Assembly: GCF_900109545.1 (NCBI RefSeq)
Contig: NZ_FOAP01000006.1
Coordinates: 124,001 to 188,000 of the forward strand
Length of the DNA: 64,000 nt
Direction: 5' to 3'
Source of the DNA: Stigmatella aurantiaca
Lineage (GTDB): Bacteria; Myxococcota; Myxococcia; Myxococcales; Myxococcaceae
The notes under the pieces are model-generated. The model worked only from the letters and a program-made list of their open reading frames with translations, was not told where the DNA came from and searched no databases. Each line of letters starts with the position of its first letter. Within the stretch, counting starts at the first letter, position 1. Shown here in pieces: positions 10,101 to 16,887 of the stretch. The position numbers were made by a program, and so were the translations under genes.

Positions 10101-11014
10101 ACGTGGACACAGCCCCGTTGCCGGACCGCGCAGTTGCACTCCCACTGGCCCTCGCCCCCTCCTGGGAAGGTCAACCGGGCCGACACGGACACGGTGCCGT
10201 AATCCGGTCCCCCCCGGACGACACGGTCACGCTCCTTCCAGGTGAGCGCGCAGGCCGCCGCCTCGAAGCTCCAGGACTCCAGAGCACGCCGCTCGCGGGA
10301 GCGGGGAACCGCATGAAGCCGCAGCGCCCGGCGGGCCTCGAGCAAGCGGCCCCACAGCGGAGCCAGCAACGCATCCCCCTGGTGCTCCCGGCGCGCGGCC
10401 TCCTCGGTGAGCGCCAGCCGCACCGCGTCCGCCTCCTGCCGCAGGTAGGCCGCCGCCGCCTCGGCCAGCGCCGTCTCCAGCCCCCGGCCACGCGCCCCGA
10501 CATGACGGAACGCCCCTTCTTTCGAGCCGACGTCCCGGAGCGCCAGTCCCCCCAGGACATGGCGGAGCCCATTGCGCTGCGCTTCGTGGATGGCCAGGTC
10601 CTGCAGGAGCCCTCCGGCGGAGACCGCGAGCGCATGTTTGACGTGGTGCGCTTCTGCCCAACGGTCGAGCTCTGCCCGCGTCGCGAACAGCCCTTCGGAG
10701 GCGCTGGACACCCCCTCCTCGCGCAAGGGCGCGAGCACAGCCCCACGCTGGGCGAGGAAGGAGAGGCTCAGCGCGACGGCGTGCTTGCACACCGCCTCCC
10801 GCACGGGGCACGTACAGTGGGCGACGAGCGTCCCGCTGAGGGCCGTGACCCGGACGCGGTACTCCTCCGTCCCCCTCACGAGGCCATCGAGGGCGTCCTT
10901 GTCGAGGACACAGGACAGAACGCGTCCCTCCCGCCAGTAGGCCTCGCCACGCGCGAAGGCGCCTCCCGCGGCCGTACGGAGGTTCTCGGAGGTGAGCAAC
11001 ACGGGTAACGACAT
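7136..11014 (-). CDS. SNF2/RapA-family helicase with two SWIM zinc fingers
   Basis: A 1292-residue DNA-dependent ATPase of the SNF2 family. The N-terminal half has a SWIM finger at about residues 66-82 (CTC...CKH) and a second CXC...CXH set at about 291-305 (CNC...CVH), which are predicted nucleic-acid or protein binding fingers. The C-terminal half (about 790-1280) is the ATPase: Walker A DDMGLGKT near residue 838, DEAQ box, motif III SGTPLENHLGELW, and the C-terminal lobe with KAGGTGINL and ATDRAHRIGQ. Family members remodel protein-DNA or protein-RNA complexes. ATG and stop are clear; it appears monocistronic and divergent from the flavoprotein gene. Confidence 0.92.
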   Translation of the reverse strand: MSLPVLLTSENLRTAAGGAFARGEAYWREGRVLSCVLDKDALDGLVRGTEEYRVRVTALSGTLVAHCTCPVREAVCKHAVALSLSFLAQRGAVLAPLREEGVSSASEGLFATRAELDRWAEAHHVKHALAVSAGGLLQDLAIHEAQRNGLRHVLGGLALRDVGSKEGAFRHVGARGRGLETALAEAAAAYLRQEADAVRLALTEEAARREHQGDALLAPLWGRLLEARRALRLHAVPRSRERRALESWSFEAAACALTWKERDRVVRGGPDYGTVSVSARLTFPGGGEGQWECNCAVRQRGCVHVLALVDTVLDLLSDTARLADARRLAEELLRPGWARALKELELFEEEAAKPRATVEVWWYIEHELGTLTVSPLVKKQTRRGTLSAGARMTAARLLEEHRESLSDADLRIAEHLVSWAPTSSRAAGTYPSRAFLSLAGHPRVALELRPEVPLEMKRVQLGFTALAADGHIRLEPSIEGERFNPKLLSALLRTFSLGEPLFTVEDQRGRCLLIDVSEEARRIWTVLEKHGDQFPPESHGQLLERLSRLEARLPLVVPQALKGRELQTELATVVRLRLLPDVSLELELLVRPGPGAPLYHPGVGPRDVLLSRGGERGYVRRQLLREEEHARAAIAPLPLSAAEEGPPFCFRMGETEAALELVAALQSPPAGVDVEWVDEKPVIAASAGPEALRVQVERKRDWFGLSGELKVEAGRLELAVLLDAARRQKRFVRVDAHRWVELSETLRQRLLAVADHSFVGKNRIELSPGAVPAISALRDAGAEVDAAPSWQLLTERLAASLSLKPKPPASLGTTLRDYQAEGHAWLSRVAAWGAGACLADDMGLGKTVQALAVLLDRARLGPALVLAPTSVAFNWVQELQRFAPGLRPVLYAEQAERMACLTKLRKSDVLIVSYGLLVRDAASLGEVQFATLVVDEAQALKNPSTRRARAARQLKAGFRIALSGTPLENHLGELWSLFAIVFPGLLGSWEQFRERFAAPIERGKEPEANAALARVLRPFLLRRTKQEVARELPSRTEIQVPVALSEEEWTLYEDARLAAVAEVSSQGKGLRDEQQRFQVLAALTRLRLLASHPRLYDAQSSVSSSKMRRLLELLEELKSEGHRALVFSQFTSHLGIVREELERAGFTYQYLDGATPAPVRAKRIQAFQEGQGDLFLISLKAGGTGINLTAADYVIHLDPWWNPAVEDQATDRAHRIGQTRPVTVYRLIARGTIEEQILSLHSDKRALVAGVLEGTNAAARLTTKDLLTLLAGGDAVRDMQGDEEEPGPRTVH

Positions 11015-11203
11015 GGGGCACCGACTCTAACCGCGCCGCCCGGGCAAGAAGGGCCCTTCTGCTCCTCCTGAGAGCAACCTGCCCGCCTGCCGGGGGGCCG
11101 GGAAGGAAAACCAGCCCCTCCTCGGATCCGCCGATTGCGGCGAAGCCCTCGCTCTACGTCAGGGCCACGCCCCTGCGTACTCCTGGAGGACAGGAGGAGA
11201 ACG

Positions 11204-12103
11204 ATGGATTCCAAAGATGTGGTGATTGTGGGAGGAGGCCCGGCGGGACTGAGCGCCGCGCTGGTTCTGGGCCGTGCCCGCAAGAGCGTCCTGCTCTGCG
11301 ACGCGGGGACACCTCGCAATGCTGCCGCGGAGCACATCCAGGGGTTTGTCACCCGGGATGGAACGCCCCCCGCCGAGTTCCGGCGCATCGGCCGCGAGCA
11401 GCTCCATCCTTATGACGTCGAGTACCAGAACGTGAAGCTCCTCGCCGTGGACCGCCTCGCCTCGGGCTTCCGGGTCAGCCTGGAGGGAGGCCGCACGCTG
11501 GAGACCCGGCGGGTGCTGCTGGCCACGGGAATGGTGGACGAGGTGCCGGAGCTGCCGGGCTACCTGGAGCTGTGGGGCAAGAGCATCTTCCAGTGCCCCT
11601 ATTGCCACGGCTGGGAGGTGAAGGATCAGGCGTTCGGGTTCCTCGTCCCGGCAGCGCCCTTTCTGGACTTCGCCCTGTTCCTGAGGGGCTGGTCGAAGGA
11701 CCTGGTGGCCTTCACGAATGGCGGCTTCGAGGTGCCCAGCGAACAGCGGCGCAACCTCCAGAACGCGGGGGTGCGTCTGGAGGAGCGCCGCATCCACAGG
11801 CTCCTCGCGCAGGAGGGAGCCCTCGCCGCGGTGGAGCTGGAGGACGGAACCCGGGTCCCCCGGCAGGTGCTCTTCGCCCGGCCGCCGCAGCACCAGACCC
11901 CGCTCGTGCAGCAGCTCGGGCTGGCCCTGGATGAGCAGGGGTTCGTGAAGGTGGACGACCACAAAGCCACCTCGGTCCAGGGAATCCACGCCGCGGGAGA
12001 CCTCACGACGCCCCTTCAGGGCGCCCTCATCGCCGCGGCCGCGGGCGCCATGGCGGGGTACATGATGAACCACGCCCTCAACATGGAGCCCCAGGGCCCT
12101 TGA
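11204..12103 (+). CDS. thioredoxin-reductase-like FAD oxidoreductase
   Basis: A 299-residue flavoprotein. The start at 11204 has an AGGAGG sequence about six bases upstream. It has the FAD-binding VVIVGGGPAGLSAA at the N terminus, the redox-active pair in CPYCHG (about residues 131-134) and the C-terminal FAD motif GIHAAGDL. The usual NADPH-binding GGGXSA motif after the disulphide is not recognisable; that position reads FGFLVPAAPFLDFALFL. It may therefore use another reductant or act as an oxidase-like dithiol protein. Small-molecule-dithiol relatives of TrxB also carry CXXC followed by His. No thioredoxin gene is next to it. Confidence 0.82.
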   Translation: MDSKDVVIVGGGPAGLSAALVLGRARKSVLLCDAGTPRNAAAEHIQGFVTRDGTPPAEFRRIGREQLHPYDVEYQNVKLLAVDRLASGFRVSLEGGRTLETRRVLLATGMVDEVPELPGYLELWGKSIFQCPYCHGWEVKDQAFGFLVPAAPFLDFALFLRGWSKDLVAFTNGGFEVPSEQRRNLQNAGVRLEERRIHRLLAQEGALAAVELEDGTRVPRQVLFARPPQHQTPLVQQLGLALDEQGFVKVDDHKATSVQGIHAAGDLTTPLQGALIAAAAGAMAGYMMNHALNMEPQGP

Positions 12104-12116
12104 CCGGGCCCCCCCC

Positions 12117-13067
12117 TCAGAAGCCCAGGGTGCGGATGGCCTGGCGGATCGTGTCCGCGCTGCGCTTCAACCCCTCGCGCTCGGACTCACTCAAGGGCAG
12201 CTCCAGCACGGCCTCCACGCCGCCCCCGTTGACGATGCTCGGCACGCTCATGCACACATCGCGAATGCCCAGGTAACCCTCCAGGCGTGAGCTCACCGGC
12301 AGCACCCGCTGCTCGTTGTGAAGCAGCGCCTCGAGGATCTGCGCCGTGGCCAAGCCGATGGCGTAGTTGGTGGCGCCCTTGCCGCGAATGACGTGGTAGG
12401 CGGCGTTGCGCACGTTGTCGAAGATGTGCGTGCGGTCCGCCTCGGACAGCTGCGCGCGTCCGGGCACCGACCACTGCATCAGCGGCAAGCCGCCCACCGA
12501 GGCGGAGCTCCACAGGGGAATCTCCGAGTCCCCGTGCTCACCGGCGATGACGGCGTGCACGTTCTGCACCGCCACGTTCAGGTGGCGCGCCAGCAGGAAG
12601 CGGAAGCGCGACGAGTCCAGCACCGTCCCGCTGCCCAGCACCCGCCGGGCAGGAAGCCCGCTGAGCTGCTGAACCACATACGTCAGCACATCCACGGGGT
12701 TCGTCACCAAGAGCAGCAGGGCGTCCGGCGCCACCTTCAACAGCTGGGGAACGAGCGTGCGGCACAGCGCCACGTTGGCGCCCGCCAGCTCCATGCGGGT
12801 CTGGCCCGGCTTCTGCTTGGCCCCCGCCGTGATGATGACCACATCGGCCCCGGCGCACACCTGGATGTCGTCAGAGCCCTCCAGGGTGGCCATGGGAACG
12901 AACTGAAGCCCGTGGTTGAGGTCGAGCACCTCGGCGTCCACCTTGGCCCGGTTGATGTCGTAGATGGCGATGTGCTTGGCCACCCCCCGGATCATGGCCG
13001 CATAGGCAACGGTGGCCCCAACCGCTCCCGCCCCGATAATGGCAATCTTGCTCACGTGCTCTGGCAT
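12117..13067 (-). CDS. ldh: L-lactate dehydrogenase
   Basis: A 316-residue NAD-dependent 2-hydroxyacid dehydrogenase of the LDH/MDH family that interconverts pyruvate and L-lactate. IGAGAVGATVAYA is the Rossmann motif. GAKQKPGQTR carries Gln at the substrate-specificity position (Arg would indicate malate dehydrogenase), followed by the substrate-binding Arg, and AGEHGDSEIPLW carries the catalytic His. The ATG at 13067 was preferred over an in-frame TTG at 13082; neither has a strong ribosome binding site. It converges on the flavoprotein gene with a 13-base gap, leaving no room for separate terminators. Confidence 0.9.
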   Translation of the reverse strand: MPEHVSKIAIIGAGAVGATVAYAAMIRGVAKHIAIYDINRAKVDAEVLDLNHGLQFVPMATLEGSDDIQVCAGADVVIITAGAKQKPGQTRMELAGANVALCRTLVPQLLKVAPDALLLLVTNPVDVLTYVVQQLSGLPARRVLGSGTVLDSSRFRFLLARHLNVAVQNVHAVIAGEHGDSEIPLWSSASVGGLPLMQWSVPGRAQLSEADRTHIFDNVRNAAYHVIRGKGATNYAIGLATAQILEALLHNEQRVLPVSSRLEGYLGIRDVCMSVPSIVNGGGVEAVLELPLSESEREGLKRSADTIRQAIRTLGF

Positions 13068-13109
13068 AGAGGGCCGACTCAAGCATAGGCGGCGGGGGGG
13101 CTCCAGGCA

Positions 13110-13622
13110 TTAGTAAAAGCGCCAGGTCCCGCCACAGGAATACCCATCCGTGAACGCGTTGGGCTGGGCGCGGACCAAAGAGACCTTTCCATCGAGCCCA
13201 CCGTCGTCGCAATAGCGCAGGGAGTAGTTGGCCGTAGGCGGGGTGAACTGGAAGGAGCCGATGCAGAGCTCCTCGGCGTACTGGTGGACGACGATCTCAG
13301 TCCAGTCATCGCTCAGGCTGCCCGAGGGGCTGTTGTAGACACGGAACACCGTGCCCGCGGGCACCCGGAACAGCATCATGGACCGGGCCTCGTCGTTGAC
13401 CCACCCCGAGCCCCCGGTGTTGGGCATGACCGTTCCCGCGGTGTTGTAGACGAACCAGCCGACCTGGTCTCCACCGCAGTGATTGTCTTCCCAGTAGGTG
13501 ATGACCGGAGGAGAAGCCAGTGCACTGGCCTGCTCGCCCGTCTCTGCCTTGGAAGGCTCGGACTCAGGACCGCACGCCACGGAGAACAGCACGGACATCA
13601 ACAGGACATTTCGAAGCTTCAT
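13110..13622 (-). CDS. small secreted lipoprotein, possible beta/gamma-crystallin-like fold
   Basis: A 170-residue protein starting at 13622, with GAGGGTGG about seven bases upstream. MKLRNVLLMSVLFSVAC is a lipoprotein signal with lipobox SVAC; the mature protein begins CGPES. The mature part has four cysteines after the lipid Cys and repeated aromatic strands (TYWEDNHCGGD, SGWVNDEARSM, DDWTEIVVHQY, TANYSLRYCDD). The ND-x-x-x-S pattern resembles a degenerate beta/gamma-crystallin calcium motif, but this is a weak visual match. It could equally be an uncharacterised myxobacterial surface lipoprotein. Confidence 0.65.
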   Translation of the reverse strand: MKLRNVLLMSVLFSVACGPESEPSKAETGEQASALASPPVITYWEDNHCGGDQVGWFVYNTAGTVMPNTGGSGWVNDEARSMMLFRVPAGTVFRVYNSPSGSLSDDWTEIVVHQYAEELCIGSFQFTPPTANYSLRYCDDGGLDGKVSLVRAQPNAFTDGYSCGGTWRFY

Positions 13623-13814
13623 GGGCAACCACCCTCGGAAGTGCATGGGTTCAGAACCGCCATGTCTGGCGGCGGTCAGGGCGCCGGGAAGCGCCCTGCT
13701 CGCGAGGGGTGATGTACCGGCCCGCGCCCTCCTCCGCGTCGGCCTTGCAGCAAGGCGCTCTGCCCGTGCAGTGAAGTGGCCTGGCGCGCCCGTGAACTGT
13801 CCGGCCGCGACGGC

Positions 13815-14429
13815 TCAAGAGGCCCGCTTCGCGCTTCCCAGCGTGCACAGGCCCGTGAGCGTCTCCAGCAACTGATCCACGGAGGACGTGGGAAAGATGG
13901 GACACGTGAGCTTGAGGCTCACCAGCCCATGAAGCGCCCCCCACAAGACCTCCGCCAGCGGGACGGTGCCCACCGTGTCCGCCACCTCCCCCTGGTGCTT
14001 CAAGGCGTCCACGAGCCCGGTCAACACCTGAAAGGCACGGCCCCCCGAGTCCCCGGGGCTGCGAAAGATGTCGGTGGTGTACTCCGGGTCCGTCATGAAG
14101 AGCAGCCGGTAGGTCTCCGGGTGCTCGAGGCCAAAGCCGACATACGCCTCGGCAAGCGCCCGGAGCCGGCGCACCGCCACGGGCTCGCGGGCCGCGGGCT
14201 CCAGCCGCGCGAGGAGCTCCTCGAAGCCCTGCAGACAGAGCGCCCGGGCAATGTCGTCCCGGTTCTTGAAGTGCAGGTAGATGGCCGCCGGCGAGTATTC
14301 AATGGCCTCGGCGAGCTTGCGCATCGTCAGGCCCTCGAAGCCCTCGCGCACGACCAGCTCGCGCGCTACCCGCAGGATGGTGGTGCGAACCTCCGCCTTC
14401 TGCCGCTCCCGGCGCTCCACGGTCCCCAT
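13815..14429 (-). CDS. TetR-family transcriptional repressor
   Basis: A 204-residue regulator. The ATG at 14429 has GAGAGGAG eight bases upstream. The N-terminal helix-turn-helix (about residues 30-60) reads LTMRKLAEAIEYSPAAIYLH, the standard TetR recognition helix with YLHF. The C-terminal part matches the TetR_C_33-type domain seen in many actinobacterial and myxobacterial repressors. It is divergent from a reductase gene, and the shared 103-base promoter region is full of inverted repeats with half-site TGAAC, so it very likely represses both itself and the reductase/NUDIX operon. The ligand is unknown. Confidence 0.88.
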   Translation of the reverse strand: MGTVERRERQKAEVRTTILRVARELVVREGFEGLTMRKLAEAIEYSPAAIYLHFKNRDDIARALCLQGFEELLARLEPAAREPVAVRRLRALAEAYVGFGLEHPETYRLLFMTDPEYTTDIFRSPGDSGGRAFQVLTGLVDALKHQGEVADTVGTVPLAEVLWGALHGLVSLKLTCPIFPTSSVDQLLETLTGLCTLGSAKRAS

Positions 14430-14450
14430 GAGCAAGGCTCCTCTCTTGAC

Positions 14451-14511
14451 TTAATGAACGGCCCACAATATCTGAACAGCGTTCATTAAACACCGTTCAT
14501 AACCTGAACGG
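14451..14511. promoter_or_regulatory. TetR operator cluster in divergent promoter
   Basis: Interlocking inverted repeats of the half-site (A)TGAAC(GG): TTAATGAAC (14451-14459) with GTTCATTAA (14481-14489); TGAAC-AGC-GTTCA (14473-14485); CCGTTCA-TAACC-TGAACGG (14493-14511). They cover the space between the TetR gene and the divergent reductase operon, as expected for an autoregulated local repressor. Confidence 0.75.
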
Positions 14512-14532
14512 CCGGAATCCAGGAGAGCGACC

Positions 14533-15489
14533 ATGGGAAAGTTGGCGCTGTGGGGAGCCGCGGGAGCGGTGGGCCGGAGCATCGCGGACACCTTGCGTGC
14601 CCAGGCAAAGCCCTACCGGGTGGTGGGCCGCTCGCTGGAAGGGCTGAAGGCCACCTTCGGGGGGGATCCCCTGGCGGAGGCCGCGGCCTGGAACCCGGAG
14701 GACCCCGCCTCCATTCGCGCCGCGGCCCGGGGCGTCGACACGCTCGTCTACCTCGTCGGGGTGCCGTACCCGGACTTCCGCCTCCACCCCCTCCTGATGC
14801 AGCGCACGCTCGAAGCGGCCATCGCGGAGGGGGTGGAACGGTTGGTGCTCGTCGGCACGGTGTACCCCTACGGCCAGCCCCGGACGACGCCCCTCCGGGA
14901 AGACCATCCCCGCGAGCCGCACACCTTCAAAGGCCGGATGCGCAAGGAGCAGGAGGACCTGGTGCTGGCCGCGGATGCCGCGGGCCGCATCCGGGGCACC
15001 ATCTTGCGCCTACCGGACTTCTACGGCCCCGGGGTGGACAAGAGCTTCCTCCACTCGGCCTTCCAGGCAGCCCTCCAGGGAGGGACCGCGAACCTGGTGG
15101 GCCCCGTGGATGTGCCCCACGAGTTTGTCTTCGTCCCCGACGTCGGGCCGGTGGTGCTCGCCCTCGCGAACGAGCCCAGGGCCTACGGGCGTTTCTGGAA
15201 CCTGGCCGGCGCGGGGGCGGCCACCCAGCGTGCCCTGGTGGAGCAGATCTTCCAGGAAGCCGGCCGCCCTCCCCGCTTCCGGGTGGCCTCCAAGCTGATG
15301 CTGCGGTTGATCGGCCTGGGCAATCCGTTCATGCGGGAGCTCGTGGAGATGCACTACCTGCTCACGAACCCGGTGCTCATGGACGACTCGGCGCTGCGGG
15401 AACTGCTCGGCACGGTGCACAAGACCCCCTACGATGAGGGAATCCGCCGGACGCTGCGGGAGATGGGCCTGAGGAGAAAGAGTGAATGA
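14533..15489 (+). CDS. NAD(P)-dependent epimerase/dehydratase-like (extended SDR) protein
   Basis: A 318-residue Rossmann protein with an AGGAGAG ribosome site just upstream. The N terminus LALWGAAGAVGRSIADTLR is a GXXGXXG NAD(P) motif; a Tyr/Lys-type active site is suggested by VYPYG and FKGRMRKEQ. The C terminus is all-helical, as in extended short-chain dehydrogenases. The substrate cannot be read from sequence. It is the first gene of a two-gene operon under the divergent TetR repressor: the ATG of the NUDIX gene overlaps its stop (ATGA). Confidence 0.8.
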   Translation: MGKLALWGAAGAVGRSIADTLRAQAKPYRVVGRSLEGLKATFGGDPLAEAAAWNPEDPASIRAAARGVDTLVYLVGVPYPDFRLHPLLMQRTLEAAIAEGVERLVLVGTVYPYGQPRTTPLREDHPREPHTFKGRMRKEQEDLVLAADAAGRIRGTILRLPDFYGPGVDKSFLHSAFQAALQGGTANLVGPVDVPHEFVFVPDVGPVVLALANEPRAYGRFWNLAGAGAATQRALVEQIFQEAGRPPRFRVASKLMLRLIGLGNPFMRELVEMHYLLTNPVLMDDSALRELLGTVHKTPYDEGIRRTLREMGLRRKSE

Positions 15490-15887
15490 CCCCAACGATT
15501 GACAAGATCGCCTGGCTGCATGTTGTCCATGGCCGCGTCTTGAGTGCCCGCTCCCAAGGCAAGGACCTCTACTATCTGCCCGGGGGCAAGAGAGAGCCCG
15601 GTGAAACAGATATCGACACGCTGGCACGGGAAGTCGAAGAGGAGCTCTCGGTTCGCATCAAGCGCGAAACGGCCTCGCACTTCGGAACCTTCGAAGCCCA
15701 GGCCCACGGCAAGTCAGAGGGCGTGCAGGTCAAGATGACGTGTTATCTGGCGGATTTCGAAGGCGAGCTGAGCCCCGCCTCCGAAATCGCCGAGCTGGTC
15801 TGGCTGACCTATGCCGACCGGGCCCGTGTCTCCGCCGTCAGCCAGCTCATCTTCGACAAGCTGCACGAGATGAACTGGCTGGCGTAG
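15486..15887 (+). CDS. NUDIX hydrolase
   Basis: A 133-residue single-domain NUDIX pyrophosphohydrolase. The box runs from G in PGGKREPGETD through AREVEEEL and matches GX5EX7REUXEE. Family members cleave X-linked nucleoside diphosphates; the small size and the WLHVVHGRVL start resemble MutT/ADP-ribose-type 'housecleaning' enzymes. The start codon overlaps the stop of the reductase gene by four bases (ATGA), so the two are translationally coupled and share the TetR operator region. Confidence 0.87.
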   Translation: MTPTIDKIAWLHVVHGRVLSARSQGKDLYYLPGGKREPGETDIDTLAREVEEELSVRIKRETASHFGTFEAQAHGKSEGVQVKMTCYLADFEGELSPASEIAELVWLTYADRARVSAVSQLIFDKLHEMNWLA

Positions 15888-15898
15888 CCGCGGCTGGC

Positions 15899-16804
15899 TC
15901 AGGCCTCCACGGGCGGAGACACACGGCGCGCGGTGAGGGCAGCCCCCGCGGACGCGGCACTCACGAAGCCCAGGGCAAGCCATTGCATCGCGGTGAGCTG
16001 CTCTCTCAGGAAGACCAGGCCCGCCAGGGCGGCCACCGCGGGCTCCAGGCTCATCAGAATGCCAAACGTGCGGCTCGAGAGCACCCTCAGCGCCGTCATC
16101 TCCAAGGTATACGGCACCGCGCTGGAGAGGAGCGCCACGGCCAGGGAGGCCGCAGCCAGCGGAGGCGTCAGCCGTGCCGCGAGGCCCTGCGCGAACGCGA
16201 AGGGCAGGACCGTCAGGGCCGCGAACAGCATGCCCGCCGCCACGCCCTGCCCTCCCGGGAAGACCCGGGACACGCGCCCACCGAGCACGATGTAGGCCGC
16301 CCAGCATCCCCCCGCGAAGAGCGCCAGCAGAACCCCCAGGAGATCCACCGCACCGGAGCCCCCCGGCCACGGAGCGATGAGGACGATGCCCGCCGCCGCG
16401 AGCACCACCCACAGGAAGTCCAAGGCGCGCCGTGAACCCGACACCGCGACCGCCAGGGGGCCGGCGAACTCCAGCGTGACGGCCAGTCCCAGCGGAATGC
16501 GCTCGAGCGACATGTAGAAGCTCAGGTTCATCATGCCGAGCACCACCCCGTACGGGATGACCATGCCCCACTGCGCGCGCGTCAGCCGCAGGAGGGGCGG
16601 CCGGAACGCCACGAACAGCAGGAGGGCGGACAAGCCAATGCGCATCCCGGCCGTGCCCGCAGGCCCCAGGGCCGGGAACAGCTCCTTGGCGAAGGCGGCG
16701 CCCCCCTGCACGCTCACGATGGACAGGAGCACCGCGGGCAGGGGGGGAAGGTGCCAGGAACGGCGGACCGGGGGGGCCTCACGCATGCGCGCCATCCTTA
16801 CCAT
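15899..16804 (-). CDS. EamA/DMT-family transporter (RhtA-like exporter)
   Basis: About 301 residues with ten predicted membrane helices in two EamA halves, typical of drug/metabolite transporters; closest in pattern to RhtA-type amino-acid or homoserine exporters (ELFPALGPAGTAGMRIGLSA early in the first half, SLEPAVAALAGLVFLRE in the second). Three in-frame ATGs (16804, 16795, 16786) compete, and the SD-like AAGG sits best for the last; a further GTG lies at 16861. It is convergent with the NUDIX gene and divergent from the radical SAM gene. Confidence 0.85.
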   Translation of the reverse strand: MVRMARMREAPPVRRSWHLPPLPAVLLSIVSVQGGAAFAKELFPALGPAGTAGMRIGLSALLLFVAFRPPLLRLTRAQWGMVIPYGVVLGMMNLSFYMSLERIPLGLAVTLEFAGPLAVAVSGSRRALDFLWVVLAAAGIVLIAPWPGGSGAVDLLGVLLALFAGGCWAAYIVLGGRVSRVFPGGQGVAAGMLFAALTVLPFAFAQGLAARLTPPLAAASLAVALLSSAVPYTLEMTALRVLSSRTFGILMSLEPAVAALAGLVFLREQLTAMQWLALGFVSAASAGAALTARRVSPPVEA

Positions 16805-16887
16805 CGAGCCATGCCTTGCGGGTTGCTGAACGCCTGCCGACGCGGGATCATCCAGGCTCACCGCTTTGGAAGGCCGGTTTTCTCCTC

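Noticed and set aside
7292-11008. 1238-residue open frame on the plus strand
   Set aside because: Exact antisense of the SNF2 helicase; low-complexity Arg/Gly/Pro composition from GC-rich third positions, no motif, no ribosome site.
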